Source of the DNA: Phycisphaerae bacterium
Lineage (GTDB): Bacteria; Planctomycetota; Phycisphaerae; UBA1845
DNA length: 64,000 bases
Direction: 5' to 3'
NCBI GenBank assembly: GCA_028289375.1
Contig: JANQQK010000023.1
Location: 52,152-116,151, forward strand
In this document: positions 17,537 to 26,721 of the stretch, piece by piece
Numbering within the stretch: the stretch's first letter is position 1
Layout of the letters: every line of letters starts with the position of its first letter
The notes under the pieces: generated by a model
The model's database searches: none
The model's input: the letters and a program-made list of their open reading frames with translations, nothing else
Told to the model about the DNA's origin: nothing
Program-made: the position numbers and the translations under genes

Positions 17537-18714
17537 GCCCCACCTCCCTTGCCCGCCTGTTCCTGCAATAGCGGCTCGAGATGCTCAAAGAGGCACTCCG
17601 CCAAGCGCGCGTTCGCCTCTTCGCCGACGTGGTTGTGATCAATGAAATAGGCCTCTTCACCGGTGGGTCCAAGGCACGCACGCATCACGTTCACCTCGGC
17701 TGATGCAATCCGCGCGGTCGTGTCGTCATAAAACGAGAGCATCGCATCCATGTTCGGGTCATTCATGTGCTGATAAGCGTCGGCCTCAACGCTCTTGTAT
17801 TCCGACTGCCACGATACGACCGGCTGCCACGCGAACAGTGCCGAAAAGCCATACTCCGCTGACCGCTTCCGTACCCAGGCGACGTTCGCCCGATACACAT
17901 CCGCCACGTCGTTGGCCAGGTTCTCAGCCGACCGTTCGTCGCTCGTCGGCGGCTTCCAGTCGATCCCCAACCGCCGACTCACCGCACCGATCCCACGAAC
18001 AATGGCCAGTTGAGACAGCATCGTGCGACGCGGATCCCGACCATGTTCAAAATAGCTTTCGAACACGTCCAGGTTCTGATGCGCACCGTCGGCCCGACCC
18101 GTTTGGAACGCTGAGAACGTATCATTGACCCCATCATAAAAGAGCACGACATCGGGAATCTCACCCCGACGAAGCATCCGATCGAGCAAAATCACTTCCT
18201 GCGTCGACACCCACCCGGACTCACCGAGATTGCGCACACGAACATCAAAACCCGCATCGCCCGCCAGGCGAGCCAGCTGCGATGCGATCGTACCGCCGTC
18301 ACGCACACCGGTGCCCCACATGGCCGATCCACCGAAGCACCAGACATCGAGTGCGTCATCGCTTGATGGAGATGCATGCACCGTCCGACGCTCCCCATCA
18401 ACGATGTTGATGTGCTCGGTGGCAACGTCCGCCCGACGCCAGCCAAGATAAGGCTCGTACCGCATCGTCAATCGCTCATGCGCACGCCAGTACGACGCAG
18501 CCCAGTCACGCTGTTGATAGTAGGTCTGCCGCAGATATCGATTCGCATCCGACCGCGTCGCATACAACACGCGACCGACGAGTTCAACGCCGACCAGAAT
18601 CAGCAGCAGCAAGACGATGGCGAACAGGAATTTCTTCCCGCCGGACAGACCATGACCGTCGTCGACGGCCTCGCGGTCCAACGCTTGATCGATGTCCGAC
18701 TGTGTCGCGATCAC
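17533..18714 (-). CDS. Membrane-anchored SGNH-like protein (first copy, altered block I)
   Basis: A 393-residue protein with an N-terminal membrane helix (FLFAIVLLLLILVGVELVG). Block I reads VWCFGGSAMWGTG, with Gly in place of the usual Asp before the Ser. NLGESGWVSTQE and VVLFYDGVNDT supply the Gly and Asn blocks, and FIDHNHVGEEAN gives the Asp/His pair. It starts at a GTG, three bases after the stop of the Wzc-like gene. It is paralogous to 15214-16311. A role in acyl modification of the exopolysaccharide is likely, but activity is uncertain. Confidence 0.72.
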   Translation of the reverse strand: MIATQSDIDQALDREAVDDGHGLSGGKKFLFAIVLLLLILVGVELVGRVLYATRSDANRYLRQTYYQQRDWAASYWRAHERLTMRYEPYLGWRRADVATEHINIVDGERRTVHASPSSDDALDVWCFGGSAMWGTGVRDGGTIASQLARLAGDAGFDVRVRNLGESGWVSTQEVILLDRMLRRGEIPDVVLFYDGVNDTFSAFQTGRADGAHQNLDVFESYFEHGRDPRRTMLSQLAIVRGIGAVSRRLGIDWKPPTSDERSAENLANDVADVYRANVAWVRKRSAEYGFSALFAWQPVVSWQSEYKSVEADAYQHMNDPNMDAMLSFYDDTTARIASAEVNVMRACLGPTGEEAYFIDHNHVGEEANARLAECLFEHLEPLLQEQAGKGGGA

Positions 18715-18717
18715 ACA

Positions 18718-20961
18718 TCACGCCCCGGCAGGCCCATCTCCGCCAGTGTCCGACTTACCCGCCGACGGAAGTGCGGCCCGCATGATCTGCTCATCATCTT
18801 CGGCGTTGTAGTCGTAGTAGGTGCGCAACTGCTCGCGGAAGTAACCGCCACGACTGACCTGCGCCGCGTTCAGCACGCCACCGAACAGGTGACCACCAAC
18901 ACGCGTCAACAACGAGCACGCACGTCCACCAATTCCGCGGGAATTGACCTTCGCACGACAGACCAGAATCACTCCGTCAACGCGCGTGGCCAACGCACAT
19001 GCGTCACTGGCCACCAAAACAGGCGATGTGCCCAGAATGACGTGATCGTACTGATGCGAAACCTGTGCAATGAAGTCGGCCATCTGCTGACTGCCGAGCA
19101 TTTCCGCCGGATTCGGCGGCAGTGGTCCCGACACAACGATGTCGAGATTCGGCACCTTGGTTTTGGTGACAAGATCCTCGAATCGGGCATCACCGATCAA
19201 CAAGTTGCTAAGCCCGCGAGATGGATCAACCTCGAAGATGCGGTGATACGCAGGCCGGCGGAAGTTCGCATCGACGATCAACACTTTCTTGCCACTCTGC
19301 GCCAGCGAAATCGCCAGGTTCGTCGCGACCGTCGTCTTGCCGTCTTCGGGGCGTGGGCTGGTCACGAGGATGCTGCGCTCTCGTTCCGCGGGAGCAGCGA
19401 ATTGCAGGTTGGTTCTGATTTGCCGGAAGCTCTCGGCGAACATCGACTTGGGCGCTTCAAGCATCGCCAACTCGAGGTTCTTGATGTCCACTTCCTCATC
19501 ATCCGCATCGGGCACCACACCAAGAAGCGGAATGCTCAGATGGCGCACCACGTCCGCCGGCGTCCGCAGCGACGTATCGACAAACTCGATCAGCAGCACG
19601 ATGCCCAGCGAGAAGATACCTGCCAACACGACCGCTCCAGGAAGCAAGAACAATTGCGGGAACGCTCGCTGCAGCGGCTTGATTGCCTGCTGACGCAACT
19701 CAATCTGCACAGCCGACTGCTCACGCACGACGCGGTCGCGATCCTGAATCGCCGTCACGAGCAACTCACGACGCTGCTTGAGCAGGTACAATTCCTCCTC
19801 GAGCAGTTGATACTCCGACATCACCGCGTCCATGTCCGCCAGCATTGCGCGCTTGTCGGCCAAGTCCTCCTGCGCGAGTGACAATGCGTGTCGCACGTTT
19901 GCCAGCGCAGAACTCACCTGCTCGCGCTTGTACGCAAGAATCTCAGCCAGGCGGCGCTGCCGCGCTTCCTCAAGCTGACGTTCCACGACCTCGCGCGTCT
20001 TCTTCAACACACGGATCGTCCGATTCTTCGTTCCGAGCGTGGCGTCGTAGACTTCGATCTGCTGATTGATCGAAAAGAGCTGATTCGACAGCGTCGCCAC
20101 CTTCGGATCAAGCTCGACGAGTTGCGAATCTTCCGGCGTCAGGGCTGGACCCGACGGCGAGGTGTACAGCGCGTACAGCCCCTCAAGCTCACGGAGCATC
20201 AATTCATACTGCGTGACAACAACGTTCTGCTGCTCATACTCCGCTCCGACGCTGTTGCCCACACCCGACGCCACACCCGGCGGCAATCGCCGCTGGACGT
20301 CGGCCAACTGCCGCTGCTTGTCGACAATCTGACTTTCGATGTCCTCGCGTTCCTGCTCGCGACTTTCGCGTTCATCGCGATACGGATCGGCCGAGAATTC
20401 CTTGACCCTCTGCAGATACAACTCCACAACCTTGTTCACGATCACGTGCGGATCGTTCTCCGATCGCGTGTTGCAGGAGACGACGAGCAACTGCGTGTTC
20501 CGCTGCGGTGCGGCCTTGACCAGATCCATGAACGCAAGGACGCGCTCGCTGTCGGGCGTATCCACATACCACTTGGTCTGCTGGATTTCCGGCGTTCGAA
20601 GTGCCTGAAGCAGCACGTCGGGCGACTTCACGTATTCCGCCTGCGTCAGAATGAACCGCTCGTATTCGAGTCGCCCCGAATCCTGGTCCGACAGTGCGTC
20701 GGGCGGCTTTGGCTTGTTCGACACACATTCGATAAACGATTCCGCCCCATACAGCGGGAACCACCGATAACCGACGATCCACAAGCCGACGAACAGAATG
20801 CTGAAAAAGAAGAACAGCGTCATGATCATGATCAGACGCCGCTTCAGAATCGCCACAATGTCCTGCAGATTGATCCCCGCATCCGGGGTCTTCGACGCCT
20901 TGGCAGAAGCAGGCGCCGGCAGGTCGATACGCTCTCGGATCGTGGCTGGTATCGTTGTCAT
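18718..20961 (-). CDS. Wzc-like polysaccharide co-polymerase with BY-kinase-type ATPase domain
   Basis: A 747-residue inner-membrane protein. TM1 is at about 43-65 and TM2 at about 430-452, enclosing a long periplasmic coiled-coil Wzz domain. The C-terminal cytoplasmic ATPase has Walker A (SPRPEDGKTT, about 533-542) and Walker A' (VLIVDANFRRP, about 557-567). The Walker B equivalent is HVILGTSPV (about 638-646), where the expected Asp is Gly. A short Tyr patch (TYYDY, about 715) lies near the C-terminus. In Wzc these parts control chain length through cyclic autophosphorylation. The Walker B change makes kinase activity doubtful. The start overlaps the exosortase stop as ATGA. Confidence 0.85.
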   Translation of the reverse strand: MTTIPATIRERIDLPAPASAKASKTPDAGINLQDIVAILKRRLIMIMTLFFFFSILFVGLWIVGYRWFPLYGAESFIECVSNKPKPPDALSDQDSGRLEYERFILTQAEYVKSPDVLLQALRTPEIQQTKWYVDTPDSERVLAFMDLVKAAPQRNTQLLVVSCNTRSENDPHVIVNKVVELYLQRVKEFSADPYRDERESREQEREDIESQIVDKQRQLADVQRRLPPGVASGVGNSVGAEYEQQNVVVTQYELMLRELEGLYALYTSPSGPALTPEDSQLVELDPKVATLSNQLFSINQQIEVYDATLGTKNRTIRVLKKTREVVERQLEEARQRRLAEILAYKREQVSSALANVRHALSLAQEDLADKRAMLADMDAVMSEYQLLEEELYLLKQRRELLVTAIQDRDRVVREQSAVQIELRQQAIKPLQRAFPQLFLLPGAVVLAGIFSLGIVLLIEFVDTSLRTPADVVRHLSIPLLGVVPDADDEEVDIKNLELAMLEAPKSMFAESFRQIRTNLQFAAPAERERSILVTSPRPEDGKTTVATNLAISLAQSGKKVLIVDANFRRPAYHRIFEVDPSRGLSNLLIGDARFEDLVTKTKVPNLDIVVSGPLPPNPAEMLGSQQMADFIAQVSHQYDHVILGTSPVLVASDACALATRVDGVILVCRAKVNSRGIGGRACSLLTRVGGHLFGGVLNAAQVSRGGYFREQLRTYYDYNAEDDEQIMRAALPSAGKSDTGGDGPAGA

Positions 20962-21953
20962 GATGCCTCGTTACTCCCGTCTGCCGGCTCGGACTCATCG
21001 ATGAACAAATTCGCGAGAACCCAGCCGATCAACGCATAAAGCCCCAACGCAATAGGCAACATCGCGATGCCCAGCAGTGCGTGAGGCGTGCCACCCGAAA
21101 GCGTCTCAAAGTGGAGGCTCTTTCCGATGGGCTCATCTCTGAATACGTGGAAAATCCCCGTAAGGGTCACACGAATCACGTTACAAAATATCGCAATCGG
21201 CACGCAACTGATCAGCATGAGCATTCGCTGCCACCACGGACGGTCCCCAAGATAGGACATCGCCACGCCAAGCGTCACAAACGCCATCATCAGACGCATC
21301 CCCGCGCACGCCTGCTCCACGTTCAGCGAATCACGCACCGTTTTGTAACTGTAGTCGATCACAACCCCCGAAACTTCGGTATAAAGGCCAGGAAACAGTC
21401 CGAGTATCGCCGAGGAGACGATCGCTCCGATACGCTGCAGCGGCTGCGTCAACGCCACGTAATATGTGTCGGGCAATGGCACCGATAACGCCAGAAACGC
21501 AATCGGAAACCAAACCACCCGCAAGACACCCCATCCGCCGCAAAACAGCACCAATCCCGCCGCCGCAATCAGGAAGATCAGCGGACGCGGATATGATGTC
21601 CGCAATACCGTAAAAGTGATGCCGTACAGAACCAAGGCCAGCAGGACGATCGCCAGCCCGAAGTAATTCGTCTTGCGCGTCGCTGCCGCCAAATCGCCCG
21701 CACGGGTGTGCAGAAAGTAGAGACTGAACAGCGGCACCAGCCAGCCGTGCGACCAGTCGCTGTCCTGAATCCACCGACGGAACGCAACCTGCTCCAACGA
21801 AGGCCAAAACAGGTAGAACAACAGGCCGCCAAGCACGAGCGTCTGGATCAGCCCAATCTTTCCGAAGGCATCCGCCAGCGTCGGCGATGTACCAGCCGGC
21901 TGGTTGGAAGCGGACGACCCACCGCCCGTTGGGGACGTGACAGAGGTGCTCAT
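20958..21953 (-). CDS. Exosortase (EpsH family transpeptidase-like membrane protease)
   Basis: A 331-residue protein with about eight membrane helices after a Ser/Gly-rich N-terminus. The three exosortase active-site residues are present: Cys in VEQACAGMR (about residue 214), Arg in FCNVIRVTLTG (about 259) and His in GGTPHALLG (about 289). Exosortases recognise PEP-CTERM tails, and a matching substrate is encoded at 4048-4698. No EpsI-like (DUF3485) domain is fused to it or encoded next to it. The gene overlaps the Wzc-like gene by 4 bases and follows the export lipoprotein by 10, tying protein sorting to exopolysaccharide production. Confidence 0.9.
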   Translation of the reverse strand: MSTSVTSPTGGGSSASNQPAGTSPTLADAFGKIGLIQTLVLGGLLFYLFWPSLEQVAFRRWIQDSDWSHGWLVPLFSLYFLHTRAGDLAAATRKTNYFGLAIVLLALVLYGITFTVLRTSYPRPLIFLIAAAGLVLFCGGWGVLRVVWFPIAFLALSVPLPDTYYVALTQPLQRIGAIVSSAILGLFPGLYTEVSGVVIDYSYKTVRDSLNVEQACAGMRLMMAFVTLGVAMSYLGDRPWWQRMLMLISCVPIAIFCNVIRVTLTGIFHVFRDEPIGKSLHFETLSGGTPHALLGIAMLPIALGLYALIGWVLANLFIDESEPADGSNEAS

Positions 21954-21963
21954 GATCTCACGC

Positions 21964-23724
21964 CTACGGGAAGAGTCCCGGGTTGCTCGGGGCGTCGAGG
22001 TTCTCGTTGCGGAAGAACGTTTCCGTGCGAATGAACTGGTAGAAGTACGACACCGAGCCGCCCATCTGCGGAATCGTGAAGTTGCGAATTTGAATCAGGA
22101 ACGGGGCAAACGGGTGCGTACCCACGTTCACGATGTCATCACGTTTGAGATAGAAGTCCGGATCAAGCCCGGCAAAAATGCGGTCCAGATTCACCTGAAT
22201 GATCTGCTCACGCTCACCAATGCGACGGTAGATCGCGACGCGGTCAGGCCAACCCAGCGGATCAAGACCACCCGCAGCAGCGACCGCATTCTTCAGCGTC
22301 ACCTGCGTACCACCCTGGAATCGGTAAATACCAGGACCGCGAACGTGCCCGGTCATGTAGTAGAAACCAATGTCACCGCTGTAGAGACGAATCACGTCGC
22401 CGGCACGAACGACGATGTTGTATCGCGGATCACCCTGTCGAAGTGACATCGCCGGAATCCGGATCACGCGGACATCCATTGCCTCCGCTGCGAGCAGATC
22501 CCAGTCGATGGCGGGTGCAGGCCCATCATCCAACGTATCAACGGCCGGCGTACTTGGCGTGCGGGGCATCGAGCCTTTCTTGGCCTCGACTTCCACCCAC
22601 TCACCATTCAGGAAAATCCACTTCGTCGGCGCGCCGTCGGGCGTTTCCACAGGCTGCATCGGCTTGACTGTTGGCGTCGTCGCTTCGGTTGCCTCGGGCG
22701 TTGTCGGCGCAGCCTGCTCCGCTGGCTGCGTCGACGAATTGTCGTCCGGCAGCATCAGGTCGATCAGATCCTGAACATCGGGGGGAACCTCATCCTTCGA
22801 TTCCGACTGTTCCGACTTTTGCCCCTGACCACTTGGTGCGGGCTGATCACTCACTTGAACCGTTCCGGAACTGCTGAACGATATGTCGTTCACCGTCAGA
22901 CCCGTCATCGCACCAAACTCACCCGGTGCCGAACCGAAAGCACTCGGCAACGGTGGCGGTGGAACAACCGGCTCATCGTTCTCGATGGTCGGCATCCAGT
23001 CGTCGGTCTCTTCAGGCTCCTGCTGACGATCGCGGATGGCTGTCAGTTCGCGAACAGCTTCCTCCTGCCCGCGATCGCGATCGACATTTCGGAAAATGTA
23101 CAGATAGCGAACGAGCTCAGACAAACCGCCGCTGACCGACACGGCGTCCAGCAGTCGAAAGTCTGCCCTGGGAATCGGGAACACACCGGGACCACGGTTG
23201 AGACGGACCGCGAGGTTCTCGTTTCCGAAGATGGTGTAGGTCATGCCACGCTGGGCCGCGAATTGGACGAGGACCTCGGCTTCAAACAGAATCTCGCGAT
23301 CCTCGAGAACGTCACGGATGACATCCTCCAACTCACGCGCGGTGTATCCGGCCGCCTTTAACCACCCCACCACCGGCAAGTTGATCATGCCGCGGTTGTC
23401 GACGGTCGCCTGTTGTCCGGACTCATCACCGGGTCCGCGGAGCTCGTAAATGAAAACGTTCACAATGTCGCCGGGAACGAGGCGGTATTCCTCGACCGTG
23501 GCAACCAGATCGGCCTGGGTCGGTTCACCAGCCGTACGAATCCCCCATTCGGGATCCTGAATGCTCAAAGAGCCCCTGATTTCGTTGGTTCGTTCACGGG
23601 TGAAGGAGCCCAGCTCGATGGGACTAAGCCAGCCATTGAGGATGGAATTGCATCCGGTGCTGGAAAATAGCAGGGCCGCTGCGAGTCCTGCGAGGTACTT
23701 CCCTGCCGCATTTGTTCTCAACAT
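21964..23724 (-). CDS. Polysaccharide export outer-membrane lipoprotein (Wza-like, SLBB)
   Basis: A 586-residue lipoprotein. The ATG at 23724 gives a signal peptide ending in the lipobox SSTGC. The export domain starts at RLVPGDIVNVFIYELRG and is followed by a first SLBB region. A long Pro/Thr/Gln-rich, probably disordered segment (about residues 230-395) comes next, then a second SLBB-like region (VVRAGDVIRLYSGDIGFYYM, then VTLKNAVAAAGGLDPLGW). The family forms the export pore that works with Wzc. It is the first gene of the exopolysaccharide operon, downstream of the promoter proposed at 23843-23872. The inserted linker makes it longer than typical Wza proteins of about 380 residues. Confidence 0.88.
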   Translation of the reverse strand: MLRTNAAGKYLAGLAAALLFSSTGCNSILNGWLSPIELGSFTRERTNEIRGSLSIQDPEWGIRTAGEPTQADLVATVEEYRLVPGDIVNVFIYELRGPGDESGQQATVDNRGMINLPVVGWLKAAGYTARELEDVIRDVLEDREILFEAEVLVQFAAQRGMTYTIFGNENLAVRLNRGPGVFPIPRADFRLLDAVSVSGGLSELVRYLYIFRNVDRDRGQEEAVRELTAIRDRQQEPEETDDWMPTIENDEPVVPPPPLPSAFGSAPGEFGAMTGLTVNDISFSSSGTVQVSDQPAPSGQGQKSEQSESKDEVPPDVQDLIDLMLPDDNSSTQPAEQAAPTTPEATEATTPTVKPMQPVETPDGAPTKWIFLNGEWVEVEAKKGSMPRTPSTPAVDTLDDGPAPAIDWDLLAAEAMDVRVIRIPAMSLRQGDPRYNIVVRAGDVIRLYSGDIGFYYMTGHVRGPGIYRFQGGTQVTLKNAVAAAGGLDPLGWPDRVAIYRRIGEREQIIQVNLDRIFAGLDPDFYLKRDDIVNVGTHPFAPFLIQIRNFTIPQMGGSVSYFYQFIRTETFFRNENLDAPSNPGLFP

Positions 23725-24062
23725 TATGTAGGACAATCACTTAGGCTAGGGAGCGCAATCGCTTCCGACCGTGTTCCTGCAGACACTTCCGTGGCCGTTT
23801 TATCGGCACAACCAGGGGGGTGCCTTCAACCTGTTGTTGCGTATCATACCCCCCGACCTTGGGTTATGTCGAATTCTCAGGAGTGTCAAGCAGGTGTTTA
23901 TCGGATGTTGGCGCGTGTGCGGCGCAGAGGCGCCGAGAATTGACGGTCAGCGTCTTGCGCATAGGATTTGCCCGCTGCCACCCGAACGCGGGCTGGCGGG
24001 TTAAAGCAGTTCTTTATGGCCCGGCGAGTGGAAGTCTTGCCTGCCGCATCAGGAGCAAAGCG
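23725..24062. other. Divergent intergenic region upstream of the exopolysaccharide operon
   Basis: About 340 bases separate the export lipoprotein gene (minus) from the small lipoprotein gene (plus). It contains the promoter candidate at 23843-23872 for the operon, a C-run/G-run (CCAGGGGGGTGCC and ACCCCCCGACC) near the start point, and a ribosome site AGGAG just before the ATG at 24063. No convincing coding sequence was seen. Confidence 0.6.
23843..23872 (-). promoter_or_regulatory. Sigma70-like promoter candidate for the exopolysaccharide operon
   Basis: Read on the minus strand, TCGACA (23872-23867) and TATGAT (23848-23843) are spaced by 18 bases and match the -35 and -10 consensus at 5/6 positions each. 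The start point would be near 23836, giving a leader of about 110 bases before the ATG at 23724. The spacer is G-rich, which may allow regulation. Confidence 0.45.
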
Positions 24063-24224
24063 ATGAAGTTTGCACGCGTCATGAACATGATGAAGTGGGC
24101 GGTCCCCGGGGCCATGATGTTTCAAATGACCGGCTGTGACGTCACCGGAATCCTGACCATCGTGCAGACAGTGTTTCTCGGCGTCACGGCGGCCGGCGCC
24201 GTCGCGATTCTGCAGAACATCTGA
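24063..24224 (+). CDS. Small lipoprotein (53 residues)
   Basis: The ATG at 24063 follows AGGAG with an 8-base spacing. The product has a basic N-terminus, a hydrophobic segment and the lipobox MTGC (Cys near residue 25), so mature protein of about 29 residues would be lipid-anchored. That remainder is itself hydrophobic (ILTIVQTVFLGVTAAGAVAIL), so it may also span or dip into the membrane. I do not recognise a family. Its position directly divergent from the exopolysaccharide operon suggests a shared control region, but no functional link is shown. Confidence 0.6.
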   Translation: MKFARVMNMMKWAVPGAMMFQMTGCDVTGILTIVQTVFLGVTAAGAVAILQNI

Positions 24225-24429
24225 TTTGCTCGTACCGCCCAAACGCGACGACTCCAACACGGTGTCGGCGACCGTCAATTGTGATGCTCGCCCGTGCTCG
24301 ATTTGTTGACGCGCGCATGGGCCGCGCTATACTGCCTTTTCGCTCAGGATTCGCCCTGTTTCGTGCGATCCTGTTGCTCCGCCTTCCTGTTGAGCGGAAT
24401 TTCTCCACTGACTGAACGAGGATTGAGGC

Positions 24430-26673
24430 ATGATCAATCGGGTCCGAAATTGGCAGGGTCCCGGCGTGTCGTTGGGCCGCGGGATTTTGGCATTGCTTCT
24501 GGTGGCGAGTATCGTCGCGCCGGTGTCCGCCCAGAGCGACAGTGCCGACCGCTCACTGAAGACGGTCTTCGAGGACTTCCTGCACTTCTCCGTACTCGGT
24601 CGGTTTGACGTGGCGGACTCACTGGCTAGCGAATTGCTTGGCCATGAGGACCTTGACCCTGTGGCGTTGCTGCGTTTGTCGCAGGAGAACGCCAGAAGCA
24701 TCGACACGCTGGTGATTCTGATCAACAACTCGACCATCTCGCCCCAGGCCCGCGAGATACTCGACGTCATTCTCGAAGGTGAGCACCAGCTTCGTCAGGA
24801 TGTCGAACGCATCAGGGCGAATATCGAGAAGCTCGGCGGCGACCCGCAGAACGAGTACTACGCGATTGCGGCGCTTGCCGACTCCGGTGAATACGCGATT
24901 CCCTGGATGATTGAGACTCTGAAGGATGAATCCAAAGAAGCACTCTGGCCTAGGATCATCGCAGCACTGCCGAAGATCGGTCGCCCTGCCGTGAATCCGC
25001 TGGTGATGGCGTTGCAGGCGTCGAACGAGCGTATTCGTCGCGTCGTGATCAACGCGCTGGGCGAGTTGGGATACGCGCAGGCGTTGCCGTATTTGTTGGA
25101 TACCCTCTCAAGCACAAGCGTGTCACCCGAAAGCAAGGCGGCTGCGGTCAACGCGGCGGCGCGGATTGAGCAGTGGAATGGCCGAACGTTTGGCGACGAG
25201 TCCGCGACAGAGCATGTGCGATTGGCCAATCAATACTACGCCGAGCATGGATCGGTGCGTGCTGACGATCGGCTTGCGATGGCAAATGTTTGGTATTGGG
25301 ACGACGCAACACAATTCCTCAACGCCGTGCCGGTGCCGACGGAGATATTCGGCGCGGTGATGGCGATGCGGTGTTGCGAGCGGGCCTTGGATGAAACGGG
25401 TGGCCGCGAGGATGCGGTATCGCTTTGGCTGGCAAGCAACATCCGTCGTGAGGCGCGACTTGGGTTGAACACCGAGAGCGGTGATCCATCCGAGGCGAAC
25501 GGCGAGGACAAGACGCGACCGGAGAATTTCCCGCGAGCGTTGTACTTCACGGGCTCGGCTGGTCCACGATACGCACAGCAGGTGTTGGCGCGGGCAATTG
25601 CAGATGGTGATTCGGCCGTGGCGTTGGGTGCGATCGCGGCGCTTCGCGAGGTTGGTGGTGCTTCTTCACTGATCGGCGGTTCTGATGATATCGAGCCGCT
25701 GGTGGCGGCGTTGCGTTTCCCGGAACTTCTGGTGCGGATTCGAGCGGCGGAAGCGTTGGGATCGGCGTTGCCGCGTCGGCCCTTCTCGGGATCGGAGCTG
25801 GTCACGCCGCTCTTGGGCAATGCTGTTGCGTTGACGGGCAAGACGAACCTGCTGGTGATCGATCCGGATCAGGAGAATCGCAATCGTGTCATGGGCGAGC
25901 TTCGCAATGCGGACACGCATGTGATCGGTGCCGGAACCGCCTTAGCTGGTATGGATCGTGCGCGGGCGGAGTTGGAATCGCTTTCGGGCATTTTCATTGC
26001 GTCGGACGTAAGTGGTCCGGAAGCGGATGATGCGATCGAGCGCATCCGCGAGCAGTACGAAATCGCGGCGTCGCCAATCGTGCTGATGATCAAGACGGCG
26101 CAACGTGCAGCTGCTGAGCCATTGGTTGAGCGCATGTTTGGCGTTGAGGGTGTGGACGCATCGGCGGACGAGTCCGGGTTGATTCGTGCGTGGCGTGCTG
26201 CGGCGGATGAAGTCGGATATCAGTCGATTGACCGTGACTTCGCGGTGACACTTGCATTGGAAGCGACCGATGTCCTGCGGGGCATTGCCCTGGATGGCCA
26301 GACGGTGCTCGATTCGACGACTGCTGAGAGGCCGCTGATCGCGGCGTTGTCATCGCCCAATGAAGACCTTCGCTTTGCGGCGGTCGATGTGCTGTCGCTG
26401 ATGAACAGCGGATCGGCTCAGGCGGCGGTGGCGAGTGTGGCGTTGGATGACGGCGTTGAAGACGCGTTGCGGTTGTCGGCATTGTCCGGTTTGGCGGAGT
26501 CTGCGAGGCGATTCGGAAACCGTCTGGCGGGAGACGCGGTTGATGCGTTGCTCGAGATGGCGTTTGATGAGCCGGATCTGACGCTGCGGACCGCTGCAGG
26601 ACAGGCGGCGGGTGCTTTGAACGTCGAATCGGACAAGGCAAGCCGGGCGATTTTGAAGTTCCACCGTGGATAA
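24430..26673 (+). CDS. Exported HEAT-repeat protein with receiver-like domain
   Basis: A 747-residue protein with a signal peptide ending VAPVSA and a GAGGA ribosome site before the ATG. After a helical N-terminal part come HEAT repeats (for example IIAALPKIGRPAVNPLVMAL at about 178-197 and INALGELGYAQALPYLL), with more at about 400-465 and 640-735. Between the later blocks, residues about 470-580 resemble a response-regulator receiver fold: LLVIDPDQENRNRVM at the acidic pocket, IFIASDVSG at the acceptor strand and PIVLMIKTA at the Lys strand. A receiver outside the cytoplasm would be unusual, so this domain may be purely structural. Probable function is protein-protein scaffolding in the periplasm. 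Confidence 0.7.
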   Translation: MINRVRNWQGPGVSLGRGILALLLVASIVAPVSAQSDSADRSLKTVFEDFLHFSVLGRFDVADSLASELLGHEDLDPVALLRLSQENARSIDTLVILINNSTISPQAREILDVILEGEHQLRQDVERIRANIEKLGGDPQNEYYAIAALADSGEYAIPWMIETLKDESKEALWPRIIAALPKIGRPAVNPLVMALQASNERIRRVVINALGELGYAQALPYLLDTLSSTSVSPESKAAAVNAAARIEQWNGRTFGDESATEHVRLANQYYAEHGSVRADDRLAMANVWYWDDATQFLNAVPVPTEIFGAVMAMRCCERALDETGGREDAVSLWLASNIRREARLGLNTESGDPSEANGEDKTRPENFPRALYFTGSAGPRYAQQVLARAIADGDSAVALGAIAALREVGGASSLIGGSDDIEPLVAALRFPELLVRIRAAEALGSALPRRPFSGSELVTPLLGNAVALTGKTNLLVIDPDQENRNRVMGELRNADTHVIGAGTALAGMDRARAELESLSGIFIASDVSGPEADDAIERIREQYEIAASPIVLMIKTAQRAAAEPLVERMFGVEGVDASADESGLIRAWRAAADEVGYQSIDRDFAVTLALEATDVLRGIALDGQTVLDSTTAERPLIAALSSPNEDLRFAAVDVLSLMNSGSAQAAVASVALDDGVEDALRLSALSGLAESARRFGNRLAGDAVDALLEMAFDEPDLTLRTAAGQAAGALNVESDKASRAILKFHRG

Positions 26674-26721
26674 CGGCGTTGCGCGCCTGCGATGGAATCG
26701 TGGGCATTGTGTGGTACAGTG

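Noticed and set aside
16310..21039. Long plus-strand frames opposite the exopolysaccharide genes (16310-17356, 18376-19881, 19888-21039)
   Set aside because: They mirror the codon pattern of well-supported minus-strand genes and have His/Arg/Gln-rich compositions without any fold signature.
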